From: Dipteris shenzhenensis
Lineage: Eukaryota > Polypodiophyta > Polypodiopsida > Gleicheniales
Direction: 5' to 3' (one strand)
NCBI GenBank assembly: GCA_047967505.1
Contig: CM106538.1
DNA: 64,000 bases
Every line of letters starts with the position of its first letter. The stretch's first letter is position 1. Below, piece by piece: positions 44,178 to 54,577 of this stretch. A program made the translations under genes and the position numbers. The notes beneath the pieces are model-generated. The model worked only from the letters and a program-made list of their open reading frames with translations, had not been told where the DNA came from and did no database searches.

Positions 44178-46170
44178 TCAAACCAGTTTTCCAGGAGTGA
44201 AAAAGAGGACTGTGTTTTCCAAAATCTTGTAATGAAGATTGTAAGCACTTTGCATATTTAATTCAGTAACAGGTGTTCGGTGCTGTATGATTACCTGAGC
44301 GCATGAAAGACAAAAAATTAATCTCAGCAATCATTTCAGGGGTAGCATTTGCATTTTGTAAAATTTTGATTGGGGTGCTAATTTACAATGGAGCATGATG
44401 AATTGGTCTTTGTACCTGCCCATGTACATCAGCAGCATGCCCTGTTGCAAGAGGCTCCACATTAATCACAATATCAGACCAATACTCAAGCTGATAAGCC
44501 ATTACAATCTCTTCTTTGTCATGAAACACATCTTGGTGAGCAAGAAGAACCAGTGAGCACTTCTGCAACCAAGTGCCATAAATAGTGAGCAATCAGAAGA
44601 ACATACTTGAGTAACAAAATGTTGAACTCCACTGCTAATTGACTCATCTGAAGAGGCTTTTGGTTCATAATGGCCGCAAGCTTCATTGACCATGGGGACA
44701 GATATTACTTTAATAGATCCCCCCAATAGAAAAGAATTCAAAAATGAAGGTTCCCCTACTTCCAAACTTGGCACATGGTAAATATGTGTTTAGACAAATC
44801 CATGAACATGCCTATAAAACAAACATTTAACTGCTCACAAGGTAAAAACTATGAACTCCACACAAATTAGCTACTATATCCCCATCGACATCATCAACAT
44901 CCAATATGGGTATAGACTGGCATATACTCTCACATGCACATGTATTGACACCCTCACGCACAAGCTTTTATTTATACAAAAGCCTTTATGATAAATTTCC
45001 ATGAGAACTCCGGACACAAGGGACAGACTCGGTCATTATAAAGGTTACAGGAGCCTTGTAGGAAAGTAGTAAACATCTAGATGAATCCAGGAACATGCCC
45101 AAACTCTACAACACCTGGTGCAGTTTCAATCTCATGATAGTCCATCACACATAGCAGGGACTAGCTATTATGACATCCCCACTGACATAAGCAAAGACCT
45201 TCAAAAAGATAATTAGTAGGCAATGCATATGGTATATACCTAGATGAATCCAGGAACATTCCCAAACTCATCCTCTAAAAACACAACATAGTGCAGTTTC
45301 AATCTCATGATAGTCACTCATAAGATTGAAAATCATAAACTTCATCACACATAGCAGGGACTAGCTACTATGACATCCCCACTGACGTCATCAGCACCCA
45401 ACAGTGGGTGTAGACCATAGTTTAAAAATTTGCTCTCACACACACATCCACACATAATTGAGATCCTTTTATACAAAGTCTTTGCACTGAGTTTCTGTCG
45501 GCACTCTAGAGGTGAAGGGCAGACTCAGCCATGACAAAGGCAATGCATACGTAAGTATAATCATGCCAACTGGTTTCGATGACAGTCCACTCTTAAAGCT
45601 TCAAATCGTAACCTTCAGCCCAAACTCGTACTGTTACAGTATAGCAAAACCTACCTCAGGTTTGCATGGCCAGAAGACATGAACAAGGGCGAGAACACAT
45701 CCATCAATATCTTGAACAAGTCCATCTTACTTTTATTTCATTTAAAATAAAATAAATCCACTTTAGAGGCAAATCACACCAACCACAGAACATCAAGTAA
45801 ACAAAGAGGGACTTGATCTGTCTATAAACCATGTTAACAATTTGTATGGTGAACAAGCAGAGAGAGAACTGTTAACCTGTTCATCGCAGGCGAGTGCTCG
45901 ACAGTAGTGTACAAAATCTAACAAGTGATTTCTGTTGCCTTCTGCAGCTACTTCAAGCAATGACATATCATCAATAAAGATCCATGCACTTCTCCCAGGT
46001 TCCTTTCTTACTATTTTATAAAAAGTTTGGTATAGCTCAAAAAGTTTATTCTCGGGAAGAGCCTCTGTCAATTTGTGGACTGTCGTACTCTCCTGCTTGA
46101 GAGTGACCGCTGAGAGCATGTCAAGAAATACCATGGTTCCTTTCTCTCGGTAAGCCGCCAGATTACATCC
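44178..46170 (-). CDS. ELP6: Elongator complex subunit 6 (ELP6), C-terminal three exons
   Basis: ELP6 is part of the ELP4-ELP5-ELP6 RecA-like ring of Elongator, which supports tRNA wobble-uridine modification. Three exons splice in phase 0: 46170-45877 (98 codons), 44562-44416 (49 codons) and 44294-44178 (38 codons plus TGA). Introns begin GTTAAC and GTACAA and end TTGCAG and CTCAG. Key segments are GCNLAAYREKGTMVFLDML, WIFIDDMSLLEVAAEGNRN (the degenerate Walker B-like strand), LDFVHYCRAL, CSLVLLAHQDVF, DIVINVEPLATGHAADVHGQ and the C-terminal FFTPGKLV. There are no stops or shifts. The family is about 260 residues, so about 75 N-terminal residues are missing. Their exon was not found up to 46650 and probably lies beyond the retroelement nest or outside the window. 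Confidence 0.93.
44563..45876 (-). other. ELP6 intron (1,314 bp) with degenerate repeats
   Basis: The intron begins GTTAAC and ends TTGCAG on the minus strand. It holds three diverged copies of a block starting TAGAYRAATCCAKGAACATK near 44793, 45079 and 45241. Each is followed by GCTAYTATGACATCCCCACT-like sequence. No coding similarity is seen. Confidence 0.8.
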
Positions 46171-46649
46171 CTGCTTCCATCAGCAAGCCTTACAGTGAAA
46201 AATCTACAAAATATGACCTTACAGAAAAAGTCCTCGTTGATATATTTCTCAAGTCATGAAACATAAGTTCTGATTCTTCCCGTCAAGATTAAACTATAAT
46301 CATCCAAAACAAGGCAAAATAAAAGCATTGATTGCTTTCCTCCATGCTAGGACTATGATTGCTCTAGAAAGAAGAAACCAGCCAAAACAATTCTTGACCT
46401 CTCAAGTTTGTTATGTCTTTTGCATGGAAGGTCATCAGTTGAGGAAGACATATTTCATGATTGATACAACAAACACTACATCAAATGCATTGCAATCTTT
46501 CAGTTACAACTGGATCTACTTTATTGCAAGCTGTCAGTTACAACTTAATTGCAACCCATCACAGATACAATTCACACATCATTACATCTTTTGCAGCTCC
46601 AAATTTTGTGAGATAATTATGTCCTCCCAGGACACACTAGCTGTGGTAT
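46171..46649. other. Probable 5' part of ELP6 intron, no gene seen
   Basis: On the minus strand the sequence just upstream of the ELP6 exon is T-rich and ends GAAGCAG, a plausible acceptor. I searched both strands for the ELP6 N-terminus and found nothing. The gypsy element A begins near 46650. Confidence 0.5.
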
Positions 46650-46659
46650 GGCTATTCTC

Positions 46660-47394
46660 GTCTTATACTCTGCTACCATGGAGGGTACATGGATGCAGCA
46701 ACCCAAGCCACGTATGCCAAGCAAAACCGTTGCTTCTTTTGTCATGAGCAAGAGGGGCACAAGAAGCAGAATTGCCCGCACTTTAAGAAACTACAGGCAG
46801 GGGGCTCCACTTCAGCGGGTTCTTCTACAGCTTTGAATCCAAAACCACCATAGAGGAGGTCGAAGAAAACCAGCAGAAGGGGGACTCTCACCAGTTCCCA
46901 TGATGTTCCAGCTCTATAGCCACGTCGGCAGCCAGAGAGTCCTCATTCTCGCAGATTAAGGGAGTTCCGAGGATATCATCTCGACCAAAGCCGCGCAGCA
47001 AGCCAGGTTGCCTCTCACTCCCTCAGATCCCATCACCATGAATGGGGCTTTCTCAGGACAGCAGGTGGTGGCCTCACGAGCCACTCTCAAGATGAAAGGG
47101 TGGGCAGACACCCATACCTACAAAGTAGCCCCAACTCAGGCAGCAAACATCGTCTTGGGTGCCCGATGGTGGCACTAGTTCGAAGATCAACTTGACTATC
47201 AGAACCAAGGTTTGGACCTCAAAATTCCAGATCGTGGAGGTAAGTTCATTGCTTGGCTCAAGAAAACTCCTCGCCCTTTGATTTTTGCAATCCAAATGAA
47301 GCGAGAGATCCAACGGGGAGGTGAGGCGTACATTGTCTATGTCAACGCAACCAATATGGAAGTTCCAGCCAAGACTCCCAAGTAGGAAGCTCTG
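46660..47394 (+). pseudogene. Element A gag tail and protease-like region
   Basis: The gag tail carries a zinc knuckle, CFFCHEQE-GHKKQNC, with one extra residue compared with the family copy in element C. A frame change follows near 46850. The region from about 46990 reads ITMNGAFSGQQVVASRATLK and VAPTQAANIVLGARWWH, then DYQNQGLDLKIPDRGGKFIAW. This resembles a diverged protease with an IVLGARWW block in place of ILG-x-DW. TAG codons at 47176-47178 and 47383-47385 stand where element C has CAA and CAG. Confidence 0.78.
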
Positions 47395-48427
47395 CTTCAG
47401 CAATACCACGACATTTTTCTCAAATCGAGCCTTCCTCCTCTACCTCCGAGTCGGCCAGAGGACCATTACATTGAGCTTGTTCCTAGATCATCCCCACCCA
47501 ACAAGCATCCTCACCATCTCAACAAGTCGATGGAGGAGGAGCTTGAGCAGCAGTTAGAGGAGTTGTTACGCAGTGGCTTCATCCGCCCCAATAACTCACA
47601 CTACGCATCTTCGATCCTTTTCGTCAAGGAGGACACTTCAGCTCGGATGTGTGTGGATTACCGCACACCGAACAAGCTGACCATCAAGAGCAGGTTCCCC
47701 ATGCCGAGGATCGACTCACATCTTGGAGTGCCTAAACGGGGCCAAGATGTTCTCAAAAATTTGATCTCAAGAGTGGGTACCACCAGATCTAGACTCACGA
47801 GCCGGATATACAAAAGGCAGCCTTCCGAGCAGAGAAAGCCCACTGAGTTCGTAGTGATGTCCTTTGGTCTCACACGGGCACCCGCATCCTTCAACCGTAT
47901 GATGCGTTGGATCTTCACACCTTTGATCGGTAAGAGTGTCTTTGTGTTCTTAGATGACATTCTGATATTTTCAAAGGATCCAACGCAGCATGTGAAGCAT
48001 GTTCAGCAGGTTCCTCAGCTCCTCAAGAATGCTCAGTTGTACATCAACGCCAAGAAAAGCAGCTTCTTGGAGGAGGTACGTTACTTGAAATACATCATCA
48101 ACTCGATAGGTATTCGCCTGGACCCAACCAAGGTGAAGGATATTGTGGAGTGGGAAGTACCTACCACACCTCAAGAGGTTCAGATGTTTATGGGCATTTG
48201 CTAGGCCTACCAAAAGCATATCAAGGATTGGGCAAAAAATGCACTTCCCATCACCGACCTTTTACAAGGAGTTAAAGCCAAGAATCACCGTTACTCCAAC
48301 AGCTCTTTTGACCTTCGCCCAATTGAAGGAGGCAGTCACTATAGCACCGAGCCTAGCATTAGCACAATGCGATGAAGCCAACGACTATGCCATTGGAGCA
48401 ATTCTAGAGCAGAACGGTCATCCTGTA
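47395..48427 (+). pseudogene. Element A reverse transcriptase and RNase H start
   Basis: The RT begins with the linker ELVPRSSPPNKHPHHLN and the fingers block ELLRSGFIRPNNSHYASSIL. It continues with MCVDYRTPNKLTIKSRFPMP. A short out-of-frame stretch (about 47715-47845) separates this from [19 protein letters not shown] and the catalytic motif FVFLDDILIFSKD at about 47940. The connection domain reads VKDIVEWEVPTTPQEVQMFMG. After a TAG and a shift, the RNase H start (ANDYAIGAILEQNGHPV) ends at a TAA at 48428, where LTR-derived sequence takes over. Confidence 0.88.
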
Positions 48428-48479
48428 TAATTTAGGTCTTAGCCTAGGTTAGGAGTCCCTTTAGGGTCCCCAAAGGCTT
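48428..48479 (+). repeat. LTR-derived patch inside element A
   Basis: These 52 bases match 50522-50573 of the element's own 3' LTR with about two mismatches, including TTAGCCTAGGTTAGGAGTCC. The rest of the LTR is absent. Coding sequence on either side belongs to non-adjacent parts of gag-pol. Confidence 0.85.
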
Positions 48480-48501
48480 CGCTCATCTCTCCCAGAATGG
48501 T

Positions 48502-49320
48502 TTGCCTGTGTTGACATACAGTAATAAGGTCATCACACTGGCGCAACAGTTAGGCGTGACGGAGAGCGCCAAGATGAAGCAATTCATTCGAGGTTTAGAC
48601 ACGAACATACGTTTTACCATTCGAAACTTCGACCCGCCAGATTACGAGCGGCAGGCGCTGACTCTCACACAAAATCAAAAGATGATGCTGAACGGGGGAA
48701 AGCCCAAGCAGGTCCAGAAAGATTCCAAAGCCCCGCAGCAGTCAAACAACACAGCGGGTAAGGATCAGAAGAAGGACAACCAGTTCCAAAAGAAAGACGG
48801 CCAGGCTTCTGGTCAAAAGAGGGAAGATGACTCCGGATGAGAAGGCTAAAGCAGGTATTATGGAAGGCTATCTACAGCCCGACGAGCACATGATCCTCGG
48901 GATTCAGTGGTTTCGTGAGCATGTCCCGACGGCTGATTGGCGACAGGACACCTTCACGATTGTGGAAGGTTTACCTAAGCCCGCCGTGATACACGGTGAT
49001 CGGAGCATACCAGGGATTCCATTAATCTCTCATATTCAAGCAGGTCGCGCCGTCCGCAAGGGTGCCATGTGTGCACTTGTCTATGTCCAGTGCCAGATCA
49101 CTGCAGTTCAAGCCGCTCCTCCGATGGGGCAAGCAATGGTGGATCTACTCCAAGAGTTCAAAGACATCATGCTTCGGGACGATCTGCCACCCCAGCTACC
49201 TCCCAAGCGACCAGAAGACCACCACATCGATCTACTTCCGGACTCGACACCTCCAAGTAAGTTCCCTTATTGACTTTCAAAGTCTATGGAGGGGGAGTTA
49301 GAACGTATGCTCATTTCCTG
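48502..49320 (+). pseudogene. Second gag-protease piece of element A
   Basis: After the LTR patch the frame reads KMKQFIRGLDTNIRF, a gag segment, and a Lys/Gln-rich tail. In an overlapping register (48827-49273) there is a protease end, HMILGIQWFREHVPTADW, and the protease-RT linker (FKDIMLRDDLPPQLPPKRPE, HHIDLLPDSTPPSKFPY). After a stop, the first residues of RT (KSMEGELERML) lead directly into integrase near 49316, so the rest of RT, RNase H and the integrase N-terminus are deleted. Confidence 0.8.
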
Positions 49321-50285
49321 CAAACAAACGGCCAGCGCTGAAGATGTAGCTCGTTTGTTTATTAAGTATTGGTATCCCATTGGAGGGTTGCCAAAGACCA
49401 TCACATCCGACAGGGACTCTAAGTTTACGTCTAACTTTTGGCGAGCCTTGTTTAATAATTTTGATACTAAGCTGCAGATGTCCAAGCGCTTTCCATCTGC
49501 AATCGAACGGCGAGACGGAAAAGTATAATGGTATGGCATTTGATATTTTGAAATCATATTGTCATGATGCTCAGGGAAAGTGGGAGCAGTTTCTTCCGCT
49601 TGTGCAGGCCATTTTGAATGATACCTATTCTTCGAGTATTGGTCGCACACCTTATGAAGCGGCGTTTGGACGGCGATTTACCTCACTCCTCACCCGGATG
49701 GTGTCTCCATCTCTTGAAGCCAACAAAACCACCGAATCCATGGCAGCGATTATGGAGTCCGTGAAAAGCCGCATCGCCAAAGCTCAAGCATCGTATACAC
49801 GCCAAGCTAATAAATCCAGACGAGATGTCTAGTATAAAGAGGGTCAATGGGTGTATTTACGCATTATCAAGCAACGATTGAAGCAGGTGGGCAAGCGATG
49901 CCCTAAGCTGTCCTTCAGGAGCTTCGGACCATTCCCTATTATTCAAAAGATCAACGATGTCTCAATGAAGTTACGCCTTCCAGACAGTTGTACTATGCAC
50001 AACGTGTTCCATGTAGCTTGGTTGAAGCCATACTTTGGGCCTCCTCTTTCAGAGATTTCCAACGAGCAACAACCTGAAGTTCTTGATGAAGCCGAAGTTT
50101 TGCAGCCAGAACAGATCTTTCTTCATAAATTCAAGCATGGGTCAGGACACAGGATCCGGGAGTTTTACACCAAGTTCCGGGATCGAGGTACCCATGAAGT
50201 AGTGTGGTTGAACGAAGATTTTTTCCAAGAGTTTCCCCAAATATTGGCGGACTACTTGGAAGCAATGAACCTACTGCCAAGTTAA
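49320..50285 (+). pseudogene. Element A integrase with C-terminal chromo-like domain
   Basis: The core starts with SAEDVARLFIKYWYPIGGLP and holds the second catalytic aspartate in ITSDRDSKFTSNFW. A frame change follows near 49490. The third acidic block reads QSNGETEKYNGM. The C-terminal part continues through a TAG at 49830 into VYLRIIKQRLKQ, KLSFRSFGPFPIIQKI, NVFHVAWLKPYFG, and a closing domain, REFYTKFRDRGTHEVVWLNE, with chromodomain-like spacing. It stops at 50283-50285, just before the polypurine tract. The 144-codon end piece is intact. The first catalytic aspartate is lost with the deletion. Confidence 0.88.
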
Positions 50286-50293
50286 GGAGGGAA
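50286..50293 (+). other. Polypurine tract, element A
   Basis: GGAGGGAA lies directly between the pol stop codon and the LTR start TGTCACA, the expected place for plus-strand priming. Confidence 0.75.
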
Positions 50294-50677
50294 TGTCACA
50301 TGCACCCCTGCACTTGGGTGCAAGGTGACACACTGGCTACATCGACAAGTGTATTATAATTCCCAGATAGGAGATTTTGTCGTATGCTGTGACCCCTTTG
50401 TGAGCCCTTGTCCAGGGACGGTCACGCACAAGCTACGTAGGTCAGTCTCTCAGCCTTAGGTCAAGTCAGTAGTCAGTTCTTGTTCACTAGTACCCACTGG
50501 AGAATAGTAGGTTAAGTGTTTCCATCTTATAGTTTAGGTGTTAGCCTAGGTTAGGAGTCCCTTTAGGGTCCCCAAAGGCTGGATAGGTAAGCAGGGAAGG
50601 CAGCCTGCAAAGGCTGCCCAAAAACTCCCCTGGCAAATGAGCCAGGGAGGGCTTTTTATAGGCTGGTTGTAGGCCAG

Positions 50678-50715
50678 CCAGTCTGTAAAACAGACTGAGT
50701 CTGTTTACAGACTGG
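50678..50715. promoter_or_regulatory. Inverted repeat 18 bp upstream of the LTR TATA box
   Basis: The arms CCAGTCTGTAAA and TTTACAGACTGG are perfect complements, and the centre CAGACTGAGTCTG is itself a palindrome, so the whole 38-bp stretch can fold almost end to end. A smaller inverted repeat, GGCTGG/CCAGCC, adjoins it on the left. The position suggests a dimeric regulator site or an RNA hairpin. Confidence 0.6.
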
Positions 50716-50733
50716 GTTGGCTCAGTCCAACGC

Positions 50734-50740
50734 TATAAAA
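50734..50740 (+). promoter_or_regulatory. TATA box of the element A LTR
   Basis: TATAAAA followed by GGGCCCC, in the middle of the LTR, as expected at the U3/R boundary. Confidence 0.65.
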
Positions 50741-51474
50741 GGGCCCCTTGGCTGCCCTGTTTTCTCATTCAGTTTGCTCCTGCCTTCAGTCCTCCTACAG
50801 CTCCACTTCAGCCTCCTGTGCAGCCCCTGAGATCCTCAGATCTGGCCCTGCTCTAGCCTCGGTCCCTTGGCCATCAGTTCAGCCTGATCTGAAGGTGACA
50901 ACAATCGGAGGTTTGGACCAACAAACGGAGAGAGGTTTGGACACTGTTTCCTCAGCTTTCTCAGCTCTCTTTTACAGTTTACACAGCTCACTCTCAGCTC
51001 TATATTCCCGTCATCTCTCAGTTCTCTCATAGGATCTATCACTTCTAGCTTTTCACTCTCTCACTCACGCAGTAACCCTGCATTCCGCTAGACAGCACAA
51101 GCCTCTTACTTGCCTTGCAGAAGCGTCCTACATCGTCAATGTGGACAGCATCAAGGTCTCGGTATTGGTCGGCGTTGCCTCTCAAGTCTTTGGGTCTGCT
51201 ATATGTGTGCACAGTGAGCTCTTCAGAAGTGTGTTCCGTGCTCTCTTGAAGAGTGTTCTTTGTATTTCTCAGTTCTCCAAGTATAAAGCAAATTCTCCCT
51301 TGATTGGGAGAGGGGGCCTTAAGTGGGTACAGGGACCCAATCGGTTGTCGACTCTACTCTCTCTCTACCCTCATCTCCTTCCTCTCTCTATGGTAAACAA
51401 CGCTCATTCCTCACTAAAGGTTTAAAGAAGGTCTTGCTGTGAATTACACGATCAGATAACCGTTGAATGTTACA

Positions 51475-51718
51475 CAGCAGCAGATCATAGGCTTCACAGC
51501 GCCACCTGGTGGTATGGGACACTAGGATGGTTAGGATCTGGTTGGGAGTTCGAGCCAGTAGCTTAGCTCGTGGCTCAGAGGGGACATCTCTTGATTCGGG
51601 ATCACATCCCGTAGATGTCATGGTTGGGTGGTGAGCAACCTGCTCAGTTTCCTCACGTTGTGTGTGTTCTTGTGTTTTGCTTGCATATCAGAGGTTTCAG
51701 GAGTGCTCAGACGTGTTA
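51475..51718 (+). repeat. Partial 5' LTR of element B
   Basis: This stretch matches 57411-57649 of the 3' LTR, sharing CTTCACAGCGCCACCTGG, GATCACATCCCGTAGATG and GTTTCAGGAGTGCT. Only the last 245 bp of the LTR remains. Differences are mostly single substitutions. Confidence 0.85.
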
Positions 51719-51719
51719 G

Positions 51720-51733
51720 TTGGTATCAGAGCC
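51720..51733 (+). other. Primer-binding site, element B
   Basis: TTGGTATCAGAGCC lies one or two bases after the LTR end. TGGTATCAGAGC is the common plant retroelement site complementary to the 3' end of methionine tRNA. Confidence 0.85.
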
Positions 51734-52554
51734 AACTCCTGAGGTAGGAAATTCTGTTCCAAGAATTTTGGACGATTTGTTTCTCCAGGTATGCCCTAAT
51801 TTCGAAATTCATGCTGCAAGTATTTGTTTGGTTCATCGGGTTTTGGAAAGTGGTTAAGATTTAGGGAACGAAGAAAGGAGAGAGAGAGAGTGCAGGGTGA
51901 TTTCGTTGCAAGAAGTGAAAGGTTGAGAGAGAGGGAGAGAGGTGTAGTTAGGAGGAAGAAGTGGGGTCCAGGTAAAGGCGTCAGAAGGGAGTTAGGAGAG
52001 AGTGTAGAGTTGAGGCGAACCAAGGGGGATCCCGAATGTCGGCTGGCTACTCACGCATTGTGATGGCAAGTAGAAGGGGAGCGCAGGAAGGTGCGAAACA
52101 GGATAGGGACAGATCGCAATTTGGATCAGCTGCTTTTCGGGGGGGGCCTGGGGGCTTAAAAAAGCACTATCCCTCCATTTTTGGAGGGTGAGCTTTTGAA
52201 AAAGCAGGGCTTTACTAAAAGCCTGCTCTCCCGCTATAAGTTCGGCCAAATTGCCTTCTCCCATAGCCTGCAAATTGCGCAGAATTCCAGCCCCTCTACA
52301 CCTTCACGCTCGAACATTGGTACGGCCTGCTACAGCACTTCGTACAGACAGCCAGGAGCAAAGTTCCAGGTTCCAGAATCTGAACTGAATCGTTCAGCTC
52401 AGCTCAGCCTACTTACCTTCTCCATCGACCAGCTTTCCCTTCTTCCATCACCTCTTTCTTGGCCAGCTTCCACTTCGTTTCTACCTCCTAGCTCCGAGGC
52501 CACCTGCTCGTTTCTCTTCTCTAGCCTATCTTCTTTTCAGATCAGATTTCAGTC
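51734..52554 (+). other. Untranslated leader of element B
   Basis: This runs between the primer site and the gag start. It has purine-rich sequence (GAAAGGAGAGAGAGAGAG near 51875) and several short frames, none supported. It would hold packaging signals, which I cannot define. Confidence 0.6.
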
Positions 52555-53607
52555 ATGGCTGATTCTGTAAACCCTGAGCTTGTGATGGGTGACCAGGATT
52601 TGAACTACCATGCGGAGGATGACCAGGGTCTCTACAATGATCTGATTACGAAGAAAGCCTTCAGTGAATTCACCACTGCTCTTGATGGGAAGTTTGAGCA
52701 AGTTAACACGAATCAAACGGGGTTGACACAGCAACTCCAAGGGATTCATACTACACTCACACTTTTGACTAGCATTGTTCAGGCGCTCACACATGTGGAT
52801 GCCATGGCTTCAGTGTTAGGTCCGAACATCACTCCCGATCCTTTTCCCAGAGACCAGAAGTCTCGTACCAAGGAGGTTGTTGACACTTGGTTGCACAAGT
52901 GGCAAGTACACTTTCAGTTTCACCCTTACCCAGATGACAAGAAAATACAGCTATCAGCGGGGTTTATCTCCGGAAAGGCTTTATTGTGGTGGAAGGAACT
53001 CCAACCCAAGCCTACAACATGGATAGAATTCGAAGGGGTCTTCAGAAAAGAGTTTCTGAAGAAGGAGGAAGATTACGATATCATAGGCAAGCTCAAAGCC
53101 CTCGATATGTCCAAGCTGAATTTGACTTTTGAGGTTTATCTTCAAAGGTTTCAGGATTTGCAGACCAGAGCTACAAAGATGGATCCAGTGACCTTGTTAG
53201 GTTTCTTTGTGGATGGTTTGCCCGACTCCTACAAGTTACAAATCAAGAACAAGTGTACCATGTTGCAAGAGGCCATGAATTACGCGTGCATTTATGATGA
53301 TACCATGGCCAGTGCAAAGGGAACCACAGTTGCCGACACGGGTGGGAAGAACAAGCGAAAGTCCTTCCAATCTACCACTAGTACCCAGGAGTCGAAGTCT
53401 TTAGACAACGCCTCCAAGAAATATTTGACTTAGGCGAAGAATGGTCGTGCCCGTTTCCTTCGTATCTTGAAGCTAAAGAAGGAAGGACGTTACTTCTTCT
53501 GCGAGGAGCGGAACCACACTAAGAACGATTATCCTAAGCGCAAGAACCATAAGCAAGCGCCGGGACCGAAGCTCCAAGCGTCTAGGTACCAAAGCCAAGG
53601 GAGCTAA
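52555..53607 (+). pseudogene. Element B gag
   Basis: The frame opens with ATG at 52555. The capsid region includes VVDTWLHKWQVHFQFHPYPD, KALLWWKELQPKPTTWIEF and FRKEFLKKEEDYDIIGKL, the usual Retrotrans_gag pattern, followed by GFFVDGLPDSYKLQI. The frame is open for 292 codons, then meets a TAG at 53431. In the same register the zinc knuckle reads YFFCEERNHTKNDY: the first and last Cys of CCHC have both become Tyr. It ends at a TAA near 53607. Gag would form the particle; the damaged knuckle would weaken RNA binding. Confidence 0.88.
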
Positions 53608-53617
53608 TCAAGTTTCG

Positions 53618-54190
53618 ATGACAGGTATTTCTGTAAATGTCATTACCTGCCCACTTTCTTGTAATTGCACTTTTAATACTTCGTTATTTGGTTCCCATGA
53701 TCTTTTCCGAGTTCATGGAGAAGTTAGGAACCAAAGAGTTCACATTTTCTTTGACCCGGGCAAATCTCACAACTTTGTTAATTACAAACTCGTGCAGAAG
53801 ATGGGGCTGTCCACGATACCTAGCGATCACACCTATGAGGTGTAGCTTCCAGCTAGGAAGCAATTTTGGGATCGCAAGGTTGAAGCCCTTTCTATCCGGA
53901 TTCAAGAATACACAGCGGCTCTTACGTGCTATGTCATGCACTTGGAGCATGTGGACTTGTTAATCGGAATAGAGTGGTTTAAAACCCATGATATTCGGAT
54001 TGGATGGAAGAAACATATTCTTTCTTTTTTGGAAAAGGACACCCAATTTTGTATTCACTGTGATAACATTCCCTCTTCTCAGGGACCTATTGTATCTGCG
54101 ATGCAACTTCGGAATATATTAAACACTTCTCATTATGATGTCTATCAAGTGTGTTTTGATTCCGCATTCTTCATTTGTTGTCTCTGTTAG
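53618..54190 (+). pseudogene. Element B aspartic protease
   Basis: The catalytic segment reads FFDPGKSHNFVNYKLV near 53750, where the active-site DSGA has become DPGK, which would inactivate it. After a TAG at 53843, the C-terminal block HVDLLIGIEWFKTHDIRIGW appears in the same register (53945-54003). The segment ends at 54190, and the pol frame continues in another register from about 54180. Confidence 0.85.
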
Positions 54191-54577
54191 TAACAAGAAT
54201 GATTTAAGTGTGTTTGTACACCATGAATTGAGAATGTTGTTAGATGATTTCATGGATGTATTCCCTACTCAACTGCCGGAAGGTTTACCTCCAGAACGGG
54301 CAGTAGATCATTTCATAGACTTAGTACCCGGGACTCAACCTACTAGTGTTCCACCTTATGCGATGAGCCAGCTTGAGGAGGATGAGTTAGCTTCACAGCT
54401 ACAGGATTACTTGAATATGGGCTATATTCGCCCAAGTAAATCACCTTGGGGAGCACCTGTTCTCTTAAGAAAGAAGAAAGATTCCACATGGAGAATGTGT
54501 ATAGATTATAAATGATTGAATAAAGTGACATTAAGAATCAATACCCTCTACCTCGTTCCGATGATTTAATCGACCGT
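54180..54577 (+). pseudogene. Element B RT N-terminal part
   Basis: This contains the protease-RT linker (LLDDFMDVFPTQLPEGLPPE) and the first RT blocks, LNMGYIRPSKSPWGAPVLL and STWRMCIDYK. It meets a TGA at 54513 and a frame change before the main pol stretch at 54578. The preceding open stretch starts at 54135 in another register, and the true frame joins near 54180. Confidence 0.85.

Larger units (their letters stand above)
46650..51474 (+). mobile_element. Ty3/gypsy element A, rearranged, 3' LTR present
   Basis: The element has no 5' LTR. Order: gag tail, protease-like region, RT and start of RNase H (46660-48427); a 52-bp piece of its own LTR (48428-48479); a second gag-protease piece with an RT start fused to integrase (48502-50285); polypurine tract; and 3' LTR (50294-51474). 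Its proteins match element C closely, so both belong to one family. The 3' LTR ends exactly where similarity to the LTR of element B begins, which suggests insertion into B. It lies antisense to ELP6. Confidence 0.85.
50294..51474 (+). repeat. 3' LTR of element A (1,181 bp)
   Basis: The LTR starts TGTCACA at 50294, right after the polypurine tract, and ends TGTTACA at 51474, giving TG...CA ends. It has a TATAAAA box at 50734-50740 and a strong inverted repeat just upstream. The right end is set by the point where sequence switches to that shared with the LTR of element B. The left LTR is missing, so no target duplication can be checked. Confidence 0.72.

Noticed and set aside
44502-44774. 90-codon minus-strand frame over an ELP6 exon
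   Set aside because: It reads the exon in a false register. The splice-consistent frame (CSLVLLAHQDVF) is the one matching ELP6.
46328-46747. 139-codon plus-strand frame
   Set aside because: It has no motif, overlaps the start of the element A gag in the wrong register, and lies in a likely intron.
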